From Microvirga brassicacearum (GTDB taxonomy: Bacteria > Pseudomonadota > Alphaproteobacteria > Rhizobiales > Beijerinckiaceae): a DNA stretch of 64,000 nucleotides. A model generated the notes under the pieces. The model made no database searches, was not told the origin of the DNA, and saw nothing but the letters and a program-made list of their open reading frames with translations. The position numbers and the translations under genes are program-made. Of this stretch, positions 57,719-64,000 are shown piece by piece (position 1 is the stretch's first letter; every line of letters begins with the position of its first letter). Location: positions 634 through 64,633 of the forward strand of contig NZ_VCMV01000025.1 in the NCBI RefSeq assembly GCF_008757455.1, in the 5' to 3' direction.

Positions 57719-60199
57719 TTGCAGAAGGTTGCGCAACGGCTGCCGTTCTATGCGGGCCTCGGCCTGGTCACCGCAGCGACGCTCATGCTCCAGATCGTCG
57801 AGACCCGGATCATTTCCGTCACCTCTTGGTACCACCTCGCGTTTTTCATCATCAGCATTGCGATGTTCGGGTTAACCGCGGGAGCTGTCTGGGTCTATCT
57901 TCGTTCCGAAGCCTTCACATCCCAATTCTTGGGCTATCATCTGAGCGTCGCGTCCCTCAGCTTCGCTCTTGCGACGGTTTTTGCGCTGCTCGTGCAGCTG
58001 ACCATCGTCACGAGCTTGCCCGCATCCGCCATGTCGTTCGTCGTGTGGGCGGAATTCGCCATCGCGCTGGCGCTGCCATTTTTCTTCTCCGGCATTGTTG
58101 TCAGCCTGGCGCTGACCCGAAGTCCGTATCCCGTTGGGATCGTCTACGGGGCGGATCTGCTCGGGGCCGCGTTCGGCTGCCTCGGCGCGCTGGTGCTGCT
58201 CAACCTTGTCAGCGGCCCATCAGCGGTGTTGTGGGTTGCTGCCCTGATTGCGGCGGGCGGCCTGAGCTTCGCCAGCGGCGGCGGCCAGGGCGCTCCGTCT
58301 CATCAACCGATTGCCGCAACATTGTTCCGATTTCGGACGGTCATATTCGGGGCTCTCGTCCTGCTCGCTGCTGCCAACAGCCTAACCGAGGGCATTCGTC
58401 CGACCATCGTGAAGGACAATCTCGAGCAACCGGCGACGATCGCCTACGAAAAGTGGAACTCGTTCTCCCGCATCACAATCGGCCAGAACCAGGTCACGTC
58501 GCCGGTGCTGTGGGGGCCGTCCCCTCGGTACGTTCCGCAACAGGTCGATCAGCGCTGGATGCATATTGACGGGGGCGCCGGAACGGCGGTCTACCGCTTC
58601 ACGGGCGATCTCCAGGAAATGGCTTTTCTCCGCTTCGATGTGACCAACCTCGCTTATGCGATCCCCGGTCTGAAGACGGGTGCGGTGATCGGCGTCGGCG
58701 GTGGTCGGGACCTCCTGTCTGCACGCCTGTTTGGGCTTCCGGAGGTCGTGGGGATCGAGATAAACCCCATTTTCATCGATCTGCTCACCCAGCGCTACGC
58801 GGATTACACCACCATTGGCCGCCAGCCCGGCATTACGTTCCAGGTCGACGAGGCCCGAAGCTGGTTTGCCCGGGCTACCCGCTCCTTCGATATTATCCAG
58901 ATGAGTCTTATTGACACCTGGGCCGCAACGGGTGCGGGCGCATTCACACTGTCGGAGAATGGGCTCTACACCGTCGAGGCCTGGCGGATTTTCCTGCAGC
59001 GCCTGACGCCCGACGGCGTTTTCACCGTGAGCCGCTGGTATGCTCCCGGGGAGGTCAACGAAACCGGCCGGATGGTGAGCCTTGCGGTTGCAACGCTCCA
59101 GGATCTCGGCATCCCCGACCCCAAACGGCACTTGTTCATGGGCTCGTCGGGCAGTGTCGCGACCCTTGTGATGTCGCGATCACCCTTGTCGGAGCAAGCC
59201 CTCGCCGAATTGCGCAGAACTGCGGCGACATATGACTTTTCCGTTCTGCTCGACCCGGCAGGGCAGGCGGCGTCGCCGCTCCTCGAGAGCATCGTTTCAG
59301 CGCCGGATCGGCATGCCCTCCGGCGGGCGACTGAAGCCTCATATCTGGATCTGAGCGCGCCGACCGACGCCCGCCCGTTCTTCTTCAATCAGTTACGGCT
59401 CGATCGCCTGCTCGACCAGAATCTCTTCGCGCTGGCATCAAGACCGGGCGTCTATGGTGGAAACCTCAGCGCCACGCTGACGCTCGCGATGCTGATCCTC
59501 ATATCGGCGGTTCTCGTTGCAGCAACGATCATCATTCCGCTCCGCTCCACCGTCAGTACAGCGGCGACAACGCTGACGGTTGCCGGAACGGCCTATTTCG
59601 CGCTGATCGGGATCGGATTCATGATGGTCGAAATCGCGCTATTGCAACGCATCAGTGTCTTCCTAGGCCATCCGGTCTACGCCCTCAGCGTCGTGTTGTT
59701 CAGCCTCATCCTGTCAACGGGGGTCGGCAGCCTGGCGTCCGAGCGCTTTCCGCTCAACGACACGAAAAGGCTGGTCGCGTGGCCGGCGCTCACATGCCTT
59801 TATCTCGTTGCCTTGCCGTTGTGGCTGCCTGAGGCATTGCTCCGGCTCGAAAGCGCGGGCCTGCTGCCACGAGCCGGATTGGCGGTTCTGGTGCTTGCGC
59901 CTGCCGGATTCCTCATGGGCTTCGGTTTTCCGACTGGCATGCGGCTGGTTTCCGTGATCGACAAGAGGCCGACTCCCTGGTTTTGGGGCATCAATGGTGC
60001 TGCGGGCGTGCTGGCGGCGAGCATTGCCGTTTTGACAAGCATCGAGTTCGGCATCGATACGACGCTTCGGGTCGGGGCATTCTGCTATCTGCTGTTACCG
60101 GGACCGGCATTGCTTCTCGTCAGATACGCGGAGGCTCGGCGGGAGCGCACCGACCCGGGCGACGCGGTCGAGCCTGCTTCCTTCCAACAGGTCGAGTAA
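57719..60199 (+). CDS. Membrane-bound spermidine-synthase-like protein
   Basis: An approximately 826-residue protein. Residues about 10-230 form six to seven transmembrane helices (VTAATLMLQIVETRIISVTS and others); about 290-510 is a class I methyltransferase-like spermidine-synthase domain (GAVIGVGGGRDLLSARLFG, VVGIEINPIFIDLLTQRY, FQVDEARSWFARATRSFDII); about 610-810 has a further five or six helices. Such fused transporters/synthases exist in several bacterial groups, and their product is uncertain; the aminopropyltransferase residues are not all visible. TTG at 57719 has AGGGAGG six bases upstream; a longer upstream frame is possible. Confidence 0.85.
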   Translation: MQKVAQRLPFYAGLGLVTAATLMLQIVETRIISVTSWYHLAFFIISIAMFGLTAGAVWVYLRSEAFTSQFLGYHLSVASLSFALATVFALLVQLTIVTSLPASAMSFVVWAEFAIALALPFFFSGIVVSLALTRSPYPVGIVYGADLLGAAFGCLGALVLLNLVSGPSAVLWVAALIAAGGLSFASGGGQGAPSHQPIAATLFRFRTVIFGALVLLAAANSLTEGIRPTIVKDNLEQPATIAYEKWNSFSRITIGQNQVTSPVLWGPSPRYVPQQVDQRWMHIDGGAGTAVYRFTGDLQEMAFLRFDVTNLAYAIPGLKTGAVIGVGGGRDLLSARLFGLPEVVGIEINPIFIDLLTQRYADYTTIGRQPGITFQVDEARSWFARATRSFDIIQMSLIDTWAATGAGAFTLSENGLYTVEAWRIFLQRLTPDGVFTVSRWYAPGEVNETGRMVSLAVATLQDLGIPDPKRHLFMGSSGSVATLVMSRSPLSEQALAELRRTAATYDFSVLLDPAGQAASPLLESIVSAPDRHALRRATEASYLDLSAPTDARPFFFNQLRLDRLLDQNLFALASRPGVYGGNLSATLTLAMLILISAVLVAATIIIPLRSTVSTAATTLTVAGTAYFALIGIGFMMVEIALLQRISVFLGHPVYALSVVLFSLILSTGVGSLASERFPLNDTKRLVAWPALTCLYLVALPLWLPEALLRLESAGLLPRAGLAVLVLAPAGFLMGFGFPTGMRLVSVIDKRPTPWFWGINGAAGVLAASIAVLTSIEFGIDTTLRVGAFCYLLLPGPALLLVRYAEARRERTDPGDAVEPASFQQVE

Positions 60200-60222
60200 G
60201 GTGCGCTGCGGTTGCGCGGCGA

Positions 60223-60498
60223 TCATGCCAGGAGGTCGTGATATTCCTTATGGCGGCGGATCCACGCTGAGGCATAACCACAGAGAGGTGCGATCTTGCT
60301 GCCCTCCGCGCGAGCGATCTCGGCAACACCCCGCATCAACTCGCCCGCGGCGCCCGTGCCGCGAAGAGGCACCGGAGCCTCGACGTATTTGATCGCGAGG
60401 ACGGGTCCTCGTCGCTCATAGGTGGCAAAGGCAATCTGCCCATTCACATCGAGCTCGAACCGACCGCTCGCGGTATTGTCGCGGATACCGCTACTCAT
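60223..60498 (-). CDS. Short GNAT N-acetyltransferase (YjdJ-like)
   Basis: A 91-residue protein of the small GNAT group. ASGRFELDVNGQIAFATYERRGPVL, PVPLRGTGAAGELMRGVAEIARAEG and KIAPLCGYASAWIRRHKEYHDLL match the acetyl-CoA binding region and C-terminal motif of YjdJ/Gcn5-like proteins. The ATG at 60498 is used; 60507 is an alternative. Substrate unknown. Confidence 0.88.
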   Translation of the reverse strand: MSSGIRDNTASGRFELDVNGQIAFATYERRGPVLAIKYVEAPVPLRGTGAAGELMRGVAEIARAEGSKIAPLCGYASAWIRRHKEYHDLLA

Positions 60499-60576
60499 GC
60501 CGATCACCCATTGGAGTTTGAGGCCAAACGTATTCCGGCCGTCCGCGTTCCCCGAGGCTGTTGAGACACGGTCAGC

Positions 60577-60822
60577 CTAAACGGCACTTGCGGCGATCAA
60601 GAGGACGATCCCCATCGCGAGCAATCCGATGCCCGGCAGTTGGGCTTTGACATCAAAGATACTGCTCCGCCCTCGCGGTTCCAGAGTGGCGCCCGGTATC
60701 GAGGTCCGGGAGCGCCTGGCTTGGCTCAGCGGCCCGGCCCAGATCATCCGCCCGGCGATGAACACCACTCCGCAAAGGACCAGCAGCGCACCCAATCCGA
60801 CGAGAAACATGCTCGATAGCAT
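60577..60822 (-). CDS. Small membrane protein of unknown function
   Basis: An 81-residue protein with two hydrophobic segments (MFLVGLGALLVLCGVVFIAG and GIGLLAMGIVLLIAASAV) joined by a basic loop (RRSRTSIPG, EPRGRSS). ATG at 60822 is preferred because the hydrophobic segment begins there; ATG at 60858 is an alternative. No recognised family. Confidence 0.55.
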   Translation of the reverse strand: MLSSMFLVGLGALLVLCGVVFIAGRMIWAGPLSQARRSRTSIPGATLEPRGRSSIFDVKAQLPGIGLLAMGIVLLIAASAV

Positions 60823-60965
60823 AGGACCTCCGGGATCCTTCCGCGGCGTCGGGCCCAAGCTTCCGCCGATCCCTGCTGAACGTCAAGAGCGGGCTTAGCC
60901 ATATGAGCGTGAGGGCACACTGCCTCGGCTTGGAGCCGCGCCATTGTTTCTCGTCGGAAGACCAC

Positions 60966-61742
60966 TCAGGTGCGTGTATTGCGCAGGAACTCGGCCAGGC
61001 GTTGGCTGCGCGGATTGCCGAAGATTTCGGCAGGCGGGCCGTCCTCGACGATCTGACCCTGCTCCATGAACACAACCCGATTGGAAACATCCCGTGCAAA
61101 ACGCATCTCGTGGGTGACGATCAGAAGCGTGGCACCGTCGTCGGCGATGCTTTTCACCGTGTTCAGCACTTCCTGGACAAGCTCCGGGTCGAGAGCCGAC
61201 GTGACCTCGTCGAGCAGGACCAGTTTGGGATCCATCGCGAGCGCACGCGCGATGGCGACGCGCTGTTGCTGCCCGCCCGAAAGTTGGCTGGGATAGTGGT
61301 CGCCGCGCTGGGCCAGACCGACCCGCCCGAGCCAGGCTTCCGCTATGGCGCGCGCTTCGTCGCGACCGAGGCGGCGCACTTTGCGCAATCCGAGCATCAC
61401 GTTGCCAGCGGCCGTGAGATGAGGGAACAGATTGAAGCTTTGAAAGACCATGCCGGTCATTGATCGTTGGCGCGACAAATCGCGGTCGCGGATGCGGTAT
61501 CGACGTCCTTTTGAGATGCGGTAACCGATCGTCTCGCCATCGAGAACGATGTCGCCCCCCTGAAACTCTTCAAGCAGGTTGACGCAGCGCAGAAGGGTCG
61601 TTTTGCCGGACCCGCTGGAGCCGATGATCGACACGACCTCGCGCTTGTTCAAGGCAAGATCGACACCCTTGAGAACTTCGACCGTCCCGAATTGTTTTCG
61701 AAGGCCCCGGATTTCGAGCAAAGGGTGCAAGGTTTCCGTCAT
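60966..61742 (-). CDS. Polar amino acid ABC transporter, ATP-binding protein
   Basis: A 258-residue ATPase. Walker A IIGSSGSGKTTLLRC, Q-loop VFQSFNLFPHLTAAGN, signature QLSGGQQQRVAIARAL, Walker B LVLLDEVTSALDPEL and H-loop IVTHEMRFARDV are intact. A VTSALDPEL D-loop and length fit the GlnQ/HisP polar-amino-acid group. It starts at 61742, overlapping the upstream permease stop (61739) by 4 bp. Confidence 0.94.
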   Translation of the reverse strand: MTETLHPLLEIRGLRKQFGTVEVLKGVDLALNKREVVSIIGSSGSGKTTLLRCVNLLEEFQGGDIVLDGETIGYRISKGRRYRIRDRDLSRQRSMTGMVFQSFNLFPHLTAAGNVMLGLRKVRRLGRDEARAIAEAWLGRVGLAQRGDHYPSQLSGGQQQRVAIARALAMDPKLVLLDEVTSALDPELVQEVLNTVKSIADDGATLLIVTHEMRFARDVSNRVVFMEQGQIVEDGPPAEIFGNPRSQRLAEFLRNTRT

Positions 61743-62395
61743 GAGCGCCCTCCGGCGTAGCGTTCGACGGTCTTGCCGACTTGGTCGAGGAGAATGTTCG
61801 TGATCAGGTACAGGCATCCGGCGAAGACATAAAACTCGATGGTCATGAAAGTGCGCCCAATGACTTCTTGCGTTTTCAGAAGCAATTCTCCCACGCCGAT
61901 CATGGATAGCAGGCTCGAGCCCTTGATCAACTCGACGCCGGTATTGATCCACGGAGGCAAAGCGCTTCGCAGCGCCTGCGGCAGAAGCACATAAGCGAGC
62001 ATCTGTGGGAAGGTCAGGCCGATGCTGCGCGCGGCCTCCGCCTGACCTGGTGGAATTGCCTGCAGGGACCCCCGGAGCAATTCGCCGATATGAGCGCCGG
62101 CAAAGAGCGTCAGGGCCAGAATCCCCGCCTGGGTGGCGCTGAGGTTCAGGCCCGCCACGGACGGAATGTAAAAGGCGGCGAGGATCAAGACGAGCAATGG
62201 CGTTCCGCGCATCACATCGACATAGACCCTGAACGGAAAACGGACCAGCGTGGGCGCGAACACCAGTTGGATGCCGACGATGCAGCCAAGCACCGTCCCG
62301 CAAGCGATCGCCGCAGCGGCGATTTCGATCGTCAGCAGGAATCCGTCCCAAAGCGGCCAGCGGGCGGTCCAGACTTGATCGAGGAAAACTTGCAT
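61739..62395 (-). CDS. Polar amino acid ABC transporter permease (copy 2)
   Basis: A 218-residue permease of the HisMQ/GlnP group. The EAA loop EAARSIGLTFPQMLAYVLLPQALR (residues about 130) is conserved and about five helices are seen. It pairs with the upstream permease. ATG at 62395 is used since the first helix starts shortly after; a longer frame upstream overlaps the previous permease. Confidence 0.93.
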   Translation of the reverse strand: MQVFLDQVWTARWPLWDGFLLTIEIAAAAIACGTVLGCIVGIQLVFAPTLVRFPFRVYVDVMRGTPLLVLILAAFYIPSVAGLNLSATQAGILALTLFAGAHIGELLRGSLQAIPPGQAEAARSIGLTFPQMLAYVLLPQALRSALPPWINTGVELIKGSSLLSMIGVGELLLKTQEVIGRTFMTIEFYVFAGCLYLITNILLDQVGKTVERYAGGRS

Positions 62396-62414
62396 TCCTT
62401 TGCTGAACCTCTGC

Positions 62415-63074
62415 TCAGAATTTCGGAAATCGACGCTCGAGGCTTCGCAGGAACGAGGCGATGGCGAAACATGCGGCGACGTAGAGCCCGCTTGCAACGA
62501 GCCAAGTCTCAACGACGCGGAAGGTGTCCACGTTGATCTTGCGCGCCTCGAAGGTTAGCTCCGGAATCGCGATTGCCGCCGCAATGGAGCTGTCCTTGAA
62601 CATGCTGATGAAGGTGTTGCCCAGTGACGGCAATGCGTTGCGAAGCATCACGGGCGCAGTCACCCAGATGCCGGTCTGAAACCGTGTCAGGCCGATGGCG
62701 CGTCCGGCCTCCACCACGCCTTTTGGCACCGACAGCAGACCAGCGCGAAAAACCTCCGTCAGATATGCGCCCGAATAGAGTGCCAACGCGCCGATGAAAC
62801 TCTCATATTTGTCGAGCCTTATCCCGGCCTGCGGGAGTGCGAAATAGACCAGCAGCACCAGCACGAGGAGCGGCAGGTTCCGGATCATCATGACGTATGA
62901 CCCGGCGATCAGGCGCCCGAGACGCGAGGGACCGACGCTGGCGAACGCCGCCAGCAGCCCCAGAAAGGTGCCGATAAGAACCGCCGCGATTGCGAGCCCA
63001 AGGCCAATGGCGAGCCCCGACAGAAGTCTGTCGAAACTCGCCCAGATCGCGCCGAAATGTAGCGAATATCCCAC
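62415..63074 (-). CDS. Polar amino acid ABC transporter permease (copy 1)
   Basis: A 219-residue permease with five to six helices and the EAA loop EAGRAIGLTRFQTGIWVTAPVMLR. It forms a heterodimer with the following permease and belongs to the same operon: binding protein, permease, permease, ATPase. Gap to the binding-protein stop is 13 bp. Confidence 0.94.
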   Translation of the reverse strand: MGYSLHFGAIWASFDRLLSGLAIGLGLAIAAVLIGTFLGLLAAFASVGPSRLGRLIAGSYVMMIRNLPLLVLVLLVYFALPQAGIRLDKYESFIGALALYSGAYLTEVFRAGLLSVPKGVVEAGRAIGLTRFQTGIWVTAPVMLRNALPSLGNTFISMFKDSSIAAAIAIPELTFEARKINVDTFRVVETWLVASGLYVAACFAIASFLRSLERRFPKF

Positions 63075-63087
63075 GGGCTTTCAGACC

Positions 63088-63933
63088 CTAGCGGAACTCG
63101 TATGGGAAGCCGATTTTCGGCTCAGGCGGAGTTTCGCCGAACCATAGTTCGAACGCAGCCTTGTAGAGCGGGAACGTCGTGCCCGTCATGGATTCGCGCA
63201 GAGCCACATTGACGAAATTCAGCCAATCGGGATCGCCCTGCTTGACGATGCAGGAATAGGTCTGCGGATTCCAGCTGAAACCGGAATCGACATAGCGGCC
63301 GGCGTTCTGCTTCATGTAGTAGCGAAGGGATGAGGAATCCGTCGCGGCGGCGTCCGCACGGCCCGAATTCAGCGCCTGATACATCAGGTCCACGCTTTCG
63401 AACTGATCGACCTTCGCTTCCGGAAGAGCGTCGCGGACCATCTGCTCGGCAAAAACGTTCTGCAGAACCGAGATCGTAACTTTATTGCCGGCAGCCTTCA
63501 GAGCCGCATAATCCGCGTAGCGGCCACCTTTCACCATCATCAGGCTCACGCCCTCGCGGTAATAGGGCACGGTGAAGGCCACCTGCTGGGCGCGCGCCGC
63601 CGTCACGGTCACAAACTGACATGCGATGTCGACTTTGCCCGTGACGATATTGGGGATGCGCGCGTCCGAAGCCTGGTTGACGAATTCGATTTTCGTGGGA
63701 TCGCCGAAGAGGCCCTGGGCGATGATCTTGGAGACCTCGATGTCGAAGCCGACGAGTGCGCCTTTTTCATCGCGGAAATGCCACGGTGGATTGGTGCTTC
63801 CGGTGCCCACGACGAGTTTCCCCCGGCTGAGAACCTCTTGCAGCTTACCTTGAGCGGACGCTGACGGCACCTGCAGCATGGCCAACGCAAACAACCCTAT
63901 TCCGGCAGCGATGCGTATCGTTGTCTTCGACAT
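63088..63933 (-). CDS. Polar amino acid ABC transporter, substrate-binding protein
   Basis: A 281-residue periplasmic protein with a signal peptide (MSKTTIRIAAGIGLFALAML, ending SASAQ). LQEVLSRGKLVVGTGSTNPPWHF, GFDIEVSKIIAQGLFG, CQFVTVTAARAQQVAFTVPYY and DAAATDSSSLRYY match the family 3 solute-binding proteins. It probably binds an amino acid or a related compound; the specific ligand is unknown. It is the first gene of the leftward ABC operon; the promoter lies in the last about 67 bases. Confidence 0.94.
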   Translation of the reverse strand: MSKTTIRIAAGIGLFALAMLQVPSASAQGKLQEVLSRGKLVVGTGSTNPPWHFRDEKGALVGFDIEVSKIIAQGLFGDPTKIEFVNQASDARIPNIVTGKVDIACQFVTVTAARAQQVAFTVPYYREGVSLMMVKGGRYADYAALKAAGNKVTISVLQNVFAEQMVRDALPEAKVDQFESVDLMYQALNSGRADAAATDSSSLRYYMKQNAGRYVDSGFSWNPQTYSCIVKQGDPDWLNFVNVALRESMTGTTFPLYKAAFELWFGETPPEPKIGFPYEFR

Positions 63934-64000
63934 GATGGTTCCCTCGTTTTGAAGTCATATTCATCAAGCTCTGCCATCGTTTCTGGCTTTGGAGCTTTTG

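Noticed and set aside
60966-62351. Longer 461-codon leftward frame for the ABC ATPase
   Set aside because: The first about 200 codons overlap the upstream permease gene in another frame; the true start with Walker A nearby is at 61742.
1-64000. Mobile elements, prophage genes and CRISPR arrays
   Set aside because: No transposase, integrase, phage gene or regularly spaced repeats were seen; the heme deletion has no flanking element.

Overview
The window reads as chromosomal DNA from an alphaproteobacterium, most likely a Hyphomicrobiales (Rhizobiales) soil or plant-associated heterotroph. This is inferred from the high-GC coding bias, a DUF3572-type protein (an alphaproteobacterial family), rhizobial-style class III cyclases, TRAP and ABC uptake systems beside aromatic and amino-compound catabolism, and a TIGR04290-type methyltransferase/CgeB-like glycosyltransferase cluster. 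The exact genus cannot be fixed from sequence alone. No rRNA, convincing tRNA, CRISPR array, prophage or intact insertion sequence was seen.

Layout. 1-7.5 kb: the 3' end of an ECF41-type sigma factor, a cupin, a small membrane protein, a periplasmic histidine acid phosphatase, then a translationally coupled operon of DUF3604 protein, parvulin-type foldase and HupE/UreJ membrane protein. 7.6-12.2 kb: quinone oxidoreductase, DUF3572 protein, flavin amine oxidase and a class III cyclase. 12.2-20 kb: a quinate/shikimate catabolic island. It holds an NAD-type quinate/shikimate dehydrogenase, type II dehydroquinase, DctPQM TRAP transporter, two tandem GntR/FCD regulators and a two-domain 3-dehydroshikimate dehydratase (QuiC), which together would carry quinate/shikimate to protocatechuate. 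20-26 kb: a group II PLP decarboxylase, a MarR-controlled DUF899/VOC pair with a clear operator, a beta-barrel-like secreted protein and an alpha/beta-hydrolase-cyclase fusion. 26.5-36.3 kb: a glycan-type cluster (methyltransferase, two NAD-dependent sugar epimerases, a GT4 glycosyltransferase, three tandem CgeB-like glycosyltransferases) converging on a Gfo/Idh plus zinc-alcohol-dehydrogenase pair. 36.4-38.6 kb: a DUF1003 protein and a decayed heme-uptake locus (hutX open, hmuU and hmuV reduced to fragments joined by a deletion).

38.6-53.6 kb is the most interesting block. An IclR regulator sits between two divergent operons. The leftward one encodes an enoyl-CoA hydratase, a polyamine-type ABC importer whose two permeases are fused in one chain, an acyl-CoA ligase and a Rossmann protein of unknown function. 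The rightward one encodes an HcnABC/hydroxyproline-dehydrogenase-like three-subunit flavin/Fe-S oxidase, two further DadA/PuuB-like flavoproteins and an ornithine-cyclodeaminase-family protein. Related 17-bp palindrome-like sites (14/17 identical) occur in both promoter regions and are good candidates for the IclR operator. I infer an uptake-plus-oxidation-plus-CoA-activation pathway for an imported amino- or imino-type compound of unknown identity.

53.7-64 kb: a Tat-type SMP-30/gluconolactonase-like protein divergent from a beta-hydroxyacid dehydrogenase, a secreted CAP-SdrB-RTX protein, a large membrane-bound spermidine-synthase-like protein, a small GNAT protein, a small membrane protein, and a polar-amino-acid-type ABC transporter (binding protein, two permeases, ATPase).
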